This document shows, piece after piece, positions 17,008-25,964 of a stretch of DNA of 64,000 nucleotides. Position numbers and translations under genes: made by a program. Origin of the DNA: UBA4416 sp040389965 (lineage in GTDB: Bacteria > Bacteroidota > Bacteroidia > B-17B0 > Aurantibacillaceae); contig JAZJZF010000041.1 of NCBI GenBank assembly GCA_040389965.1, forward strand, positions 124,001-188,000, written 5' to 3'. A model generated the notes under the pieces. It saw only the letters and a list, made by a program, of their open reading frames with translations, had not been told where the DNA came from and did no database searches. Positions within the stretch are counted from its first letter, which is position 1, and every line of letters begins with the position of its first letter.

Positions 17008-18321
17008 ATGAAGACTAAAACGCTCAAAAAAAATAAAGTAAATGTTGTAACGCTGGGTTGCAGTAAAAATATTGTAGATAGTGAGGTGTTGATGGGGCAA
17101 CTGCGTGCCAATAATTTTAATGTGGAGCATGAAAGCGAAGACGATAATCATAACATTGTCATTATTAATACCTGTGGTTTTGTGGAAAACGCCAAACAGG
17201 AAAGCATTGATACCATTCTGCGTTATGTAGATGCCAAAAAAGAAGGAAGTATTGAAAAACTATATGTAACGGGTTGTTTAAGCGAACGCTATAAATCTGA
17301 TCTGGAAAAAGAAATCCCGGATGTAGATGCTTACTTTGGTACCCGTGAATTGCCTAAGATCTTAAAAACATTAAAAGCCGATTACAAAAAAGAACTGGTA
17401 GGCGAACGTTTATTAACCACTCCAAACCACTATGCTTATTTTAAAATTAGTGAAGGTTGTGACAGGCCATGTAGCTTTTGTGCCATTCCCTTAATGCGTG
17501 GTGGCCATATTTCGGAACCAATTGAACAATTAGTGAGCCGCGCCAAATTACTGGCCAGTAAAGGTACACGTGAATTATTGCTTATTGCTCAGGATTTGAC
17601 GTATTACGGATTGGATATTTATAAAAAACGCGAATTGGCTAATTTAGTAGATCAGTTAAGCGATGTGGAAGGTATTGATTGGATCCGTTTGCACTATGCG
17701 TTCCCGAGTGGCTTCCCTATGGATGTATTGGATGTGATGAATAAAAGAAGTAATGTGTGTAATTATTTAGATATGCCTTTACAGCATATTACAGACAATA
17801 TGCTCAAAAGCATGCGTCGTGGTATTACCAAACAAAAAACCATTGATACCGTAAATCAAATTCGTGATAAAGTTCCGGGTATTGCAATCCGTACAACCCT
17901 TATTGCCGGCTACCCTGGCGAAACTCAGCAAGATCATGAAGAAATGCTGCAATGGGTAAGCGATAGTAAATTTGAACGTTTAGGGATTTTCACCTACTCG
18001 CACGAAGAAAACACGCATGCGCATTTATTGAAAGATGATGTGAAAGAAAAAGTAAAAAGGGAGCGTGCAGATGCGGTAATGAAAGTACAACAGGAAATTT
18101 CGTATACTCTTAACCAGGACAAAATTGGCAAAACGTATAAAGTATTATTCGACAGAAAAGAGAATGATTACTTTGTTGGCCGTACAGAGTTTGATAGTCC
18201 GGATGTGGATAACGAAGTATTGGTAAAAGCTACGGATGATAATTATATAAGGATCGGAGATTTTGCAAATGTTAAGATCAATGAGGCCAGTGATTTTGAT
18301 TTATATGGAGATTTAGTATAA
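17008..18321 (+). CDS. rimO: Ribosomal protein S12 (aspartate)-methylthiotransferase RimO
   Basis: 437 residues, usual length. Radical-SAM enzyme that adds a methylthio group to the conserved aspartate of ribosomal protein S12. N-terminal MTTase domain with LGCSKNIVDSEVLMG and cysteines in NTCGF and TGCLSERY (three cluster ligands); radical-SAM motif CDRPCSFC near residue 150; C-terminal TRAM domain (about 370-437). The LGCSKN and IPLMRGGHISE motifs favour RimO over MiaB. Monocistronic with its own -7 element. Confidence 0.96.
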   Translation: MKTKTLKKNKVNVVTLGCSKNIVDSEVLMGQLRANNFNVEHESEDDNHNIVIINTCGFVENAKQESIDTILRYVDAKKEGSIEKLYVTGCLSERYKSDLEKEIPDVDAYFGTRELPKILKTLKADYKKELVGERLLTTPNHYAYFKISEGCDRPCSFCAIPLMRGGHISEPIEQLVSRAKLLASKGTRELLLIAQDLTYYGLDIYKKRELANLVDQLSDVEGIDWIRLHYAFPSGFPMDVLDVMNKRSNVCNYLDMPLQHITDNMLKSMRRGITKQKTIDTVNQIRDKVPGIAIRTTLIAGYPGETQQDHEEMLQWVSDSKFERLGIFTYSHEENTHAHLLKDDVKEKVKRERADAVMKVQQEISYTLNQDKIGKTYKVLFDRKENDYFVGRTEFDSPDVDNEVLVKATDDNYIRIGDFANVKINEASDFDLYGDLV

Positions 18322-18376
18322 GAATTGATATAAAGTCTCCAGCGGATTTCGCTGATGCCGCAGAACATGTTGTGTT

Positions 18377-18469
18377 TTTAATCATCCGTGCAAATCTGCG
18401 AGTTTTTCTAAACCTGGTTTTAGATATAATACTATTTTGTATCTTTAATCATCCGCGCAAATCTGTGAG
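18377..18469. repeat. Pair of 26-bp direct repeats (ATCCGTGCAAATCTGCGAG type)
   Basis: Two nearly identical 26-base units, 18377-18402 and 18444-18469, both containing TTTAATCATCCG and GCAAATCTG. They belong to the family of short interspersed strings (ATCTGCG, GCAAATCTG) often seen between genes of Bacteroidota. Similar but shorter strings recur at 48080-48295. Confidence 0.6.
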
Positions 18470-18497
18470 ATCTGCGGGACAATAAAAAACAAAAAAT

Positions 18498-18911
18498 ATG
18501 AAAAAAGCGATTTTAATTTTATGTGTCCTGTTTAGCGGGATTGCTTATTCTCAAACCATTCAAAACAGTAGCTATAGCACGGAAGGATATATCAAGGAGG
18601 ATGGTACGGTGCAGAACAGCAGCTACTCTACCATTGGCTATATCAAAAGTGATGGCAGCGTTCAAAATAGTAGTTACTCTACCATTGGTTATATTAAAGA
18701 TGATGGGACTATCCAGAACAAAAGTTATTCTACTATCGGTTATATTAAAAGCGATGGTACGATCCAGAATAACAGTTATTCAACGATAGGTTACATTAAA
18801 AGTGATGGTACCATGCAAAACAGCAGTTACAGTACTATCGGTTATGCCAAAAATATTAACCGTACCTGGGCAGCCGCGGCTGTTTTCTTTTTCTTTTTCA
18901 GATTAAATTAA
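18498..18911 (+). CDS. Secreted six-repeat protein (5-fold beta-flower-like)
   Basis: 137 residues. Signal peptide 1-19 (ending AYSQ). Then six tandem 17-residue units of the form TVQNSSYSTIGYIKSDG (units start about every 17 residues from 20 to 105), and a short tail rich in Ala and Phe (AAAAVFFFFFRLN) that could insert in a membrane. The repeat type matches what databases call 5-fold beta-flower proteins, a family of unknown function; here there are six units. Codons differ between units, so the repeat is old and under selection rather than a recent expansion. Confidence 0.75.
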   Translation: MKKAILILCVLFSGIAYSQTIQNSSYSTEGYIKEDGTVQNSSYSTIGYIKSDGSVQNSSYSTIGYIKDDGTIQNKSYSTIGYIKSDGTIQNNSYSTIGYIKSDGTMQNSSYSTIGYAKNINRTWAAAAVFFFFFRLN

Positions 18912-18971
18912 TTATCTGGGAAGTGTGATGTATGCTAAACTTTTTTAAGAAGCATACCTTGTATAAAGTAT

Positions 18972-19613
18972 TTATTTAAGGGGTTTTATAACGCGCTTGT
19001 CTACGCAATATTTTAAGAGGCCGATCACACTTTTAGTATCGGTTTTACGAAAGATGTTCTTGCGGTGTGTTTCCACTGTTCTTTCGCTTATAAATAAAGC
19101 CTCTGCAATTTTCGCATTGGTATATTCTTTGGCAATCAGTTCAATGACTTCTATTTCGCGGGCCGACAGAGAAATTTCTCTGGCCGCCGTTTCAGGAGAA
19201 ACCCTCATCATTTCGGCACTTACTTCATCACTGAAAAAAGTTCCGCCATTGGCTACTTTATCAATAGCTTTTAAAAGCTCCTGTTTACCGGTATTTTTTA
19301 AAATATAGCCGCTCACTCCGGCTTTCAGCATATCGCTAATTGTTTCGCGTTCGCCAAACATAGAAAGGGCAATTACTTTTATGGAGGGATGTTGCTTTTT
19401 AATTTCTTTCGTTAACTCAATGCCATCCATTTCAGGCATATTAATATCCGTAAGCACAATATCAGGGCGGTATTCACCAATTTCTTTTAAAGCGGTTTTA
19501 GCTAAAGTACTTTCGCCAACCAGGGAAATAGTTTTTTCGCCATCCAATAAAGCTTTCAATCCATCAATCAACATCTGATGGTCATCAACAATATATAATT
19601 TTAAAAATGCCAA
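18972..19613 (-). CDS. NarL/FixJ-family response regulator
   Basis: 213 residues. Receiver domain 1-120: acidic pocket DD (VDDHQM), phosphoacceptor Asp in DIVLTDINMPEMDG, Thr/Ser in IALSMFG and Lys in YILKNTG. LuxR-type HTH at about 145-205 (LSAREIEVIELIAKEYTNAKIAEALFISERTVETHRKNIF). The start is TTG at 19613; no ATG is available before the conserved KLYIVDD strand. It sits 18 bases after the amidase gene. The HisKA_3 kinase at 14895-16865 is the only cognate-type kinase in the window. Confidence 0.93.
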   Translation of the reverse strand: MAFLKLYIVDDHQMLIDGLKALLDGEKTISLVGESTLAKTALKEIGEYRPDIVLTDINMPEMDGIELTKEIKKQHPSIKVIALSMFGERETISDMLKAGVSGYILKNTGKQELLKAIDKVANGGTFFSDEVSAEMMRVSPETAAREISLSAREIEVIELIAKEYTNAKIAEALFISERTVETHRKNIFRKTDTKSVIGLLKYCVDKRVIKPLK

Positions 19614-19631
19614 TTCTAAATTGTTTCGGGG

Positions 19632-20909
19632 TTAGGGTTTACTAAAATAATCATTTATTGCATTATAATAGCAGTTCGATGCTTCGTATAAGCGTTTAGG
19701 AACTTTTTGACCCTGTATTTCATAATCGTAGGTAATTAAACGAATGCATTCGTTTATATTATCCTGATATAGGCATTCGCCATACACCAGTACCGAATTA
19801 ATCGTGCGGCAAAGTGCCAGATTCCTGCAAAATACACCATTCGAAGGAGCTTTCATGCAATTATCTCTAAGGTAATCGGCATCGTTTTTTTGAGCAATGG
19901 GTATAGCCATTTTACTGCTGAATTGATTTACAGTAAGCGAAGACAATTTTTCCGATTCAGTGAGTTGGTCAGTTAATAATAACCTTAAGAAATGAACTTT
20001 ATTGATTGGCTTCGAAAAATTGTCACTCGTCATACCGCCACCAATAAAGGTCATTGTAAAATTCTTTTTAGTAGGATTGAGCCAGTCTGTATTTTTTTCG
20101 TCTACGTTGTAATGGATAATAATGGTGGCATCGGGTTTAAATTCATTAATTATTCTGGAGCGTTCCAGCAATTCAAAATCTCTGAAAAATTCCCAGAACA
20201 ATTTGTCTTTCGGCAGATTCATAAGTTTAGTGTAACGTTTGCCATCGATGGCATTTTCTTTTAATAAAGAATCTAAAACAATTTTCTTTCTTTTTAAGAG
20301 CCAGTCATCATATGTCATTTGAAAAGAAGTGAAATTCTGTTTGGGTCTTGTTACCATTACAATAGCGCCTTGTTCCAACAATCGTTGCTTCAGTATTTCG
20401 GCTGTCAGGAAGGTTAAGGTTCCTTCATTGAAACGAACCGTATCTTTTAAAGCATTTAAAGGCGAAGGAGAAAAATCAATGAACTTTTGTTCTATACGTG
20501 CTGTTTGCATATTCCCTGCAAAGTGTCCTGGATCAATGGCAATTTTTTTTCCTTTTAATGCGGGTTGTTTATACGCCTGAATAGTGTTTTCAGCAACATT
20601 CCCTTTAAGGCTGTCTAGTTGTTTTGAGCTAAGGTGTTTGTTCTTTTTCCAGGCGTAAACCGCTAAAAAATCGGTGGGTTTTCCTTTTTTTAAAAGCAGT
20701 GATAGAGTAGGGAGTTCATCGGAGAATACAGTAAATTCTGGCGTTCCGGCATTAAGGATAGAAACAGAATTAGCATTAAATGTTACAAGCGAATTTAAAG
20801 ATCCGTTGAAGCTGAGGTAAGTATCAAATTTTTTCTTTAAATCGGAAGTAGACTGTGCAGAAAGAGTAAAAGAAAAAATAAGTAAAAAGAAAAAGCAGAA
20901 AAATTTCAT
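19632..20909 (-). CDS. Divergent N-acetylmuramoyl-L-alanine amidase (Amidase_3-like)
   Basis: 425 residues, signal peptide ending TLSAQ (about 19). The Amidase_3 zinc site can be traced: His129 in KKIAIDPGHF, Glu162 in RFNEGTLTF, His266 in TIIIHYNVD, and the catalytic Glu378 in LVYGECLY. Such enzymes cut the amide bond between MurNAc and the stem peptide in the periplasm. The domain carries a large insert (about 185-255) compared with AmiC-type enzymes and an N-terminal extension of 115 residues. Its leader is nearly identical to that of the M48 peptidase gene at 26277. Confidence 0.78.
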   Translation of the reverse strand: MKFFCFFFLLIFSFTLSAQSTSDLKKKFDTYLSFNGSLNSLVTFNANSVSILNAGTPEFTVFSDELPTLSLLLKKGKPTDFLAVYAWKKNKHLSSKQLDSLKGNVAENTIQAYKQPALKGKKIAIDPGHFAGNMQTARIEQKFIDFSPSPLNALKDTVRFNEGTLTFLTAEILKQRLLEQGAIVMVTRPKQNFTSFQMTYDDWLLKRKKIVLDSLLKENAIDGKRYTKLMNLPKDKLFWEFFRDFELLERSRIINEFKPDATIIIHYNVDEKNTDWLNPTKKNFTMTFIGGGMTSDNFSKPINKVHFLRLLLTDQLTESEKLSSLTVNQFSSKMAIPIAQKNDADYLRDNCMKAPSNGVFCRNLALCRTINSVLVYGECLYQDNINECIRLITYDYEIQGQKVPKRLYEASNCYYNAINDYFSKP

Positions 20910-21023
20910 ATGCAGATATTATTGTTTTTTAAGGCCATTACTTGTCCCGAACTCGTTTCGGGATGGTATAGTCATGTTAGCTTCATTGGTGTTTGTGCTG
21001 CTAGCAACATGACTATTTCATAA
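20910..21023 (-). repeat. Conserved leader/palindromic element, copy A, with nested REP hairpin
   Basis: Almost identical to 26278-26367. Perfect 11-base inverted repeat ATAGTCATGTT (20968-20978) / AACATGACTAT (21006-21016). Next to the amidase ATG both copies share about 28 bases (on the minus strand GGCCTTAAAAAACAATAA then ATCT). Copy A alone carries an extra 24-26 bases at 20939-20964 forming the hairpin TCCCGAACTCGTTTCGGGA. Confidence 0.75.
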
Positions 21024-21084
21024 CATAAATATAGCTATTGAAACAAGGGGGAACTTTAAAAAGCCGTGAAGAAATAAACAGCCT

Positions 21085-21741
21085 TTATTTAATAGTGGTT
21101 GCAAATGCCTTTTTGTAATCGTCCCATTTAGTTACCTGGTAATCGCCGGATCCGTAATAATGGATAATGGGGTCGAACTGATTTGGGGCCATAAACCCTT
21201 TTAAAATATCAATGCGCTGGATCTGGTTATTTAAAAATACGATAGAAGGATAAGCAAGCTGGTTATCAAGAATGGAGGCTGCAAACTGATGTGTAGCCTT
21301 TGGGTTATTATTATCTGAACTTACAAAAACATACTTATCAAATTTTACGCTGTCCTTTGATTCGGCATCAAATTTAACGGCATAAAAATTATCATTAATG
21401 TATTTGGCTATTGAAGGATGGTTAAAGGTTTGAGCACTCATCATTTTGCAGGGGCCGCACCAGGTTGTATATACATCTATTAAAATAGGACGGGGGTTTA
21501 ACTTGCATTTTTTATATGCCTCGTCAAAAGAAATCCAGTTAACCAGCGAAGAATGATCTTTGTATTCGGTGTAGGTATTGGCCGATACAAACTCAAAGTT
21601 TTCGGTACTTTGATCGACATAATTGCTTACTCTGTTTTCGGGGGTAGTAATGGAAGCCTGAAGTGTGCTTTTTTTAAAGGCAAAGAATAGTACAGCTAAA
21701 ACAATAAGGCTTGCCATACATATATCTTTCCAGTTGAACAT
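21085..21741 (-). CDS. Membrane-anchored thioredoxin-fold protein
   Basis: 218 residues. One N-terminal membrane helix (about 8-24), linker, then a thioredoxin domain with the active site WCGPCKM (C95, C98) and the cis-proline region LAYPSIVFL. The DUF255-like SFDEAYKKCKLNPRPILID start is typical of periplasmic thioredoxin-like proteins that reduce envelope disulfides. Own promoter just upstream; monocistronic. Confidence 0.9.
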   Translation of the reverse strand: MFNWKDICMASLIVLAVLFFAFKKSTLQASITTPENRVSNYVDQSTENFEFVSANTYTEYKDHSSLVNWISFDEAYKKCKLNPRPILIDVYTTWCGPCKMMSAQTFNHPSIAKYINDNFYAVKFDAESKDSVKFDKYVFVSSDNNNPKATHQFAASILDNQLAYPSIVFLNNQIQRIDILKGFMAPNQFDPIIHYYGSGDYQVTKWDDYKKAFATTIK

Positions 21742-21749
21742 AGTGCTTA

Positions 21750-21778
21750 CAAAATTAAGATGTATACGTTACTTACAA
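21750..21778 (-). promoter_or_regulatory. Promoter of the thioredoxin gene, near-leaderless
   Basis: Minus strand: TTG (21778-21776), 18-base spacer, TAATTTTG (21757-21750). Predicted start near 21746, only about 5 bases before the ATG at 21741. Confidence 0.6.
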
Positions 21779-21859
21779 ATTTACTGAATATTAAAGTAAT
21801 GTTATTCCTGTAACACTAAAAATGTCGACCAAATGTTAAATTTATTGGGTAAAGAGAGC

Positions 21860-23383
21860 TTATTTAACATTTCCCATAAGCTTTTTCACTAAGGGGGAGA
21901 TGGTAATTAAGATGGCACCGGCAATAAGAGCGTATAAAGCCAGCTGTTTGTATCCGTCGCAATAAATTATTAAAGCTTCTAATCCTGTTTTATTTTCAGC
22001 TACTTTAGCGATATCTGCACCTAACAAACCTGCAAAATATTGTCCGTAGGCACTTGCTAAAAACCACATCCCCATCATTCCCGCCTGTAATTTTTGTGGG
22101 GAAAGCTTGGTCATTACCGACATTCCTATAGGAGATAAACACAATTCGCCAAAAGTGATAATAAACCATGCAAATGTAAATAGGTTTAAAGAAGTAACAC
22201 CGTTTGAATCAGCAAAAAATTTACAGTAATAAAAAATGTAAAAGCCTATTGCCAAAAACAAAAAGCCTATTCCGAATTTTACGGTAGTATTAGGCTCAAT
22301 TTTCTTTTTGTTCATCCACAACCATACCAATCCAACCAAAGCGGCAAATAGGATAACAAAGGCTGAATTAGCAGAATTATTTACGCCATTCGGATCTACA
22401 GTTAGTCCTAATAATTTTGTTTTGAGATTATGTTCTGCAAACAAACTGAGTGATCCTCCGCTTTGCTCGAAAAAAGCCCAGAAAAAAATAGAGAAAAATA
22501 TAAAGATCAGCGCTGCAATTATTTTTTTATTTACCTGCCATCCGTAGTTTCTCATTTCAAATAAGAAATAAGCCAATGCGCAAGGGCCTATAATAAACAT
22601 AAACCTATCAGTATACTTTGGATTAGACACCAAAATAATAATGAACGGAATAATCACCAATGAACCTACATAAGTTGCCATTTCGAGGATCCTTCTGGTT
22701 GTGATCTTTACATTTAATAACGGAGATATTCCGATTGGTCCTAAGCTTTTTTGTGTCCATACAAACGTAAAAAGACTGAGAGCCATTACAACAGAAGCAA
22801 AACCAAAGGCCACATTCCATCTAAGATGTTCAGGAACCAATGTGCTTAGCATAGATCCGTTTGCAACAGCAATACAAACATAACCGCCAATTAAAGCGCC
22901 AAGGTTTACACCCATATAAAAAAAAGAAAAGCCGGCATCTGTTCGCGGATCGCCATCTTTATAAAGTCTACCAACCATGGTAGAAATATTAGGCTTAAAA
23001 AAACCTGTACCGATAATATTAAACCCAAGTCCTAAAAAGAAAAATTCTTTTGGGTCAACGGCAAGTATAATACTGCCAACGATCATTAAGATGCCGCCCC
23101 AAAAAAGGGATTTACGATAACCTAAAATTTTATCAGCGAACAAGCCTCCCACAAAAGTAAAAGCATACACAAAGGCTTGCGACGCACCATATTGTAAATT
23201 AGCATCTACTTTATTAAGACCAAGTTGGTTAACCATAAAAATAACCAACATGCCGCGCATACCGTAAAAACTGAAACGTTCCCACATTTCACTAAAAAAC
23301 AAGTACCACAATTGCTTGGGGTACTTGCCTTTAAAATTTTGTATTTCTTCCAGGGAACTTAAAGAGGTTTCTGCGTTATGCAT
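21860..23383 (-). CDS. POT/PTR family proton-dependent peptide transporter
   Basis: 507 residues, 12-14 hydrophobic segments. N-terminal family motif EMWERFSFYGMRGML (ExxER, proton and peptide coupling), GGLFADKILGYRKSLFWGG, and the PTR2 signature FFYMGVNLGALIGGYV. Imports di- and tripeptides with protons. Second of a tandem pair: 10 bases follow the stop of the paralog at 23394-25085. Ends with a basic KKLMGNVK tail like its neighbour. Confidence 0.95.
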   Translation of the reverse strand: MHNAETSLSSLEEIQNFKGKYPKQLWYLFFSEMWERFSFYGMRGMLVIFMVNQLGLNKVDANLQYGASQAFVYAFTFVGGLFADKILGYRKSLFWGGILMIVGSIILAVDPKEFFFLGLGFNIIGTGFFKPNISTMVGRLYKDGDPRTDAGFSFFYMGVNLGALIGGYVCIAVANGSMLSTLVPEHLRWNVAFGFASVVMALSLFTFVWTQKSLGPIGISPLLNVKITTRRILEMATYVGSLVIIPFIIILVSNPKYTDRFMFIIGPCALAYFLFEMRNYGWQVNKKIIAALIFIFFSIFFWAFFEQSGGSLSLFAEHNLKTKLLGLTVDPNGVNNSANSAFVILFAALVGLVWLWMNKKKIEPNTTVKFGIGFLFLAIGFYIFYYCKFFADSNGVTSLNLFTFAWFIITFGELCLSPIGMSVMTKLSPQKLQAGMMGMWFLASAYGQYFAGLLGADIAKVAENKTGLEALIIYCDGYKQLALYALIAGAILITISPLVKKLMGNVK

Positions 23384-23393
23384 CGTTTGTTGC

Positions 23394-25085
23394 TTATTTT
23401 ACGCCATTCATTAATTTTTTCAATACAGGTGTCAGGGAGAATAAAATAATTGCTGCAACTCCTGTTAATACCACAAACACCATGAAGAACTCAAATAAGT
23501 TATGAATCTCAAAACCAACAAATACAGGATTTGAGGCACTGATTTGATTTTCATCTAATAATTTTATCTGCTCAGCAGTTGGAGTGATGGCCTTATTCAG
23601 GATAGCCTGCAAATCAATTCCTAACTCCTGTGCTTTTTTAAATTTATCGCCTGTAGCAGGGATTAATGCTCCTAAAGAACCTGCTAAGGCGTAACCCGCA
23701 GCATTAGATAAAAAGAAAACCCCAAATAATAAGGAAGCAAAACGTTTAGGCGATAATTTACCTACCAGCGATAAACCAATTGGAGACAAGCAAAGCTCAG
23801 CAAATGTTTGGATCAGGTATAAAAGAATTAACCATTGAATTCCTAATAAACCGCTATTACCTAAGTCTTTTACATTATGTGCAATAATGAAATAACTCAC
23901 AGCTATTAATGCCAGACCGATTGCCTGTTTTACGGTAGATAAAGGCTCTTTACCTTTTGCTCTTAATTTATCCCATAAGATACTGAATGGAAATGCAAAT
24001 CCAAACACGAATACGCCGTTAAAAATCTGAACCATACTTGGTGGCATTTCCCAGCCAAAAATGTGTCGGTCGGTTTGATTATCGGCTATAAACGTTAAGG
24101 ATGAACCCGCTTGTTCAAAAGCTGCCCAAAAGAATATGATGAAGAAACCTACAATGTAGATCACTAAAATTCTTTGCAACTCTACTTTAGTTAATGATTT
24201 ATCAGAAATAATTAATCCGGCAAGCGTTAAACCAAGCGCGTAAATAATGGGATAGATAATTGTTTTAACCGGATTTGTTCCGGCCAATAAATACCTGAAC
24301 ACAAAAAATAAAACAACGAAAGAAATGAGTGCAACGACTAATGATGTTGGAGAAAAAACTGCTTTTTGAGCTTCTCCTTCTTCGTAATGGGAAGCATCAT
24401 TATGTTTTGGTAATCCTCCTAATGGTTTACCTTCAGGAGTTACTACATATTTGTTTTTCAGAAAATAAAAAACGGCCGATCCAACTAACATGGCCATAGA
24501 AGCTGCTAAAAAGCCCCATTTAAAAGCATGAATATCTCTAATACCGCCTGCATCTTTCACATCGCCAAGGATAGGGCAAATCAATTGTCCTAAAAAGGCT
24601 CCAAGGTTAATACCCATATAGAAAATAGTGAACGCTGTATCTAATTTGCTTTTTTCCTGTTTTGGATATAAGCTACCTACCATACTGGAGATATTTGGCT
24701 TAAAAAAACCATTACCAAATATGATGATAGTTAATGCAACCCATAATAATGTTTTTGCTAATTCTAAATTTGAACCAAATACGCTAGCACTTGCAAATAA
24801 AATCATCTGGCCAATGGCCATCATAATTCCACCTAACAAAATGCAATTTCTGTTTCCAAAAAAACGATCAGAAATAAAGCCCCCAAGCATGGGCGTTAAA
24901 TAACACAATCCTAAAAATCCACCGTATATTAATGAGGAATCTGCTTCTTTCATCATCAAGGAATTAACCATGAATAAGGTTAAGATTGCTCTCATTCCAT
25001 AAAAGTTAAACCTTTCCCACATTTCAGTTCCGAATAATACCCACAGCCCTTTAGGGTGTCCTTTTGAAGCAGTTGCTTGTTCCAT
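23394..25085 (-). CDS. POT/PTR family proton-dependent peptide transporter
   Basis: 563 residues, paralog of the downstream gene. Shows TEMWERFNFYGMRAILTLFMV, GGFISDRFFGNRNCILLGG and IFYMGINLGAFLGQ. It is about 55 residues longer, from a loop at about 215-250 (KPLGGLPKHNDASHYEEGE) and a periplasmic-side insert near 490-525. The two genes form an operon and probably arose by duplication; differing loops suggest different peptide ranges. Confidence 0.95.
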   Translation of the reverse strand: MEQATASKGHPKGLWVLFGTEMWERFNFYGMRAILTLFMVNSLMMKEADSSLIYGGFLGLCYLTPMLGGFISDRFFGNRNCILLGGIMMAIGQMILFASASVFGSNLELAKTLLWVALTIIIFGNGFFKPNISSMVGSLYPKQEKSKLDTAFTIFYMGINLGAFLGQLICPILGDVKDAGGIRDIHAFKWGFLAASMAMLVGSAVFYFLKNKYVVTPEGKPLGGLPKHNDASHYEEGEAQKAVFSPTSLVVALISFVVLFFVFRYLLAGTNPVKTIIYPIIYALGLTLAGLIISDKSLTKVELQRILVIYIVGFFIIFFWAAFEQAGSSLTFIADNQTDRHIFGWEMPPSMVQIFNGVFVFGFAFPFSILWDKLRAKGKEPLSTVKQAIGLALIAVSYFIIAHNVKDLGNSGLLGIQWLILLYLIQTFAELCLSPIGLSLVGKLSPKRFASLLFGVFFLSNAAGYALAGSLGALIPATGDKFKKAQELGIDLQAILNKAITPTAEQIKLLDENQISASNPVFVGFEIHNLFEFFMVFVVLTGVAAIILFSLTPVLKKLMNGVK

Positions 25086-25180
25086 ATGTTGTTTGTGTAT
25101 GTTTAATTAGTGGCCCTAAAATACCCTTTTTTTTGATTAATCAATAGCGATCCGTCGTTTTTGAGCAAATTATAGGGCAT

Positions 25181-25208
25181 AAAAAAATCCATCAGCTGGC
25201 TGATGGAT
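25181..25208 (-). terminator. Rho-independent terminator of the cold-shock gene
   Basis: Perfect 10-base stem ATCCATCAGC / GCTGATGGAT (25187-25196, 25199-25208), two-base centre, followed on the minus strand by seven T. About 25 bases past the csp stop. Confidence 0.85.
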
Positions 25209-25232
25209 CTTCTGTTAAATGGTATTATATAA

Positions 25233-25424
<192 letters not shown>

Positions 25425-25450
25425 TTTTTTGTTTTAAAAATTGTTATGTC

Positions 25451-25482
25451 CAAATTTAAGTAATTATTTATCAATAAAACAA
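25451..25482 (-). promoter_or_regulatory. Promoter of the cold-shock gene
   Basis: Minus strand: TTG (25482-25480), 21-base spacer, TAAATTTG (25458-25451); predicted leader about 23 bases. Confidence 0.55.
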
Positions 25483-25487
25483 ATATT

Positions 25488-25964
25488 TTATTTCGGATTA
25501 TAATATTTTTTTGCCTCGGGCATAAAGCCTTTAAGGGTAGTTATCCTGGTTTCGTCGCTCGGATGGGTACTTAGGAGCTCCATTGGCTTTTGCCCGGTAC
25601 TCATTTTTGCCATCCTTTCCCAGAAGCCAATAGCTGTCTCCGGGTTGTATCCGGCCATGGCCGCAAATACCAATCCCATCTTATCTGCTTCAGTTTCGTG
25701 GGTGCGGCTATATTTAAGGATTCCCAGTTGTGAGGTAACTCCATATGCCTGCTGAAAAATAGCCTGTGTAAGGGCCGGTTTTTGTTGTGTAGCTACGGAT
25801 ATGGCAGTACCACCAAACTGTGCCAGCATACCCTGACTCATGCGTTCATTACCATGTTTGGCTACCGCGTGAGCAATTTCGTGTCCCATTACTATGGCCA
25901 GACTTGCTTCATCCTGCGTTACGGGTAAAATACCGCTGTAGACTACCACTTTTCCACCGGGCAT
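25488..25964 (-). pseudogene. M48 family metallopeptidase, C-terminal fragment (frameshifted)
   Basis: 158 codons from an in-frame ATG at the conserved MPGGKVVVYSGILP strand. Contains the zinc motif HEIAH (MGHEIAHAVAKHG) and the third ligand in ETEADKMGLVFAAMAGYNPE, so the catalytic core is complete. In intact relatives this part continues directly from a lipoprotein N-terminal half, which here is in another frame (25909-26277). The ATG is the conserved internal Met, so re-initiation could still make a core without signal peptide, but such a product would stay in the cytoplasm. Confidence 0.85.

Noticed and set aside
18555..18850. Spaced similar strings as a possible CRISPR array
   Set aside because: They are 51-bp codon repeats of a signal-peptide protein with diverged bases.
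18912..18971. GTATGCT...AAGCATAC as a terminator
   Set aside because: Seven-base stem with a 13-base loop and no T tract after it.
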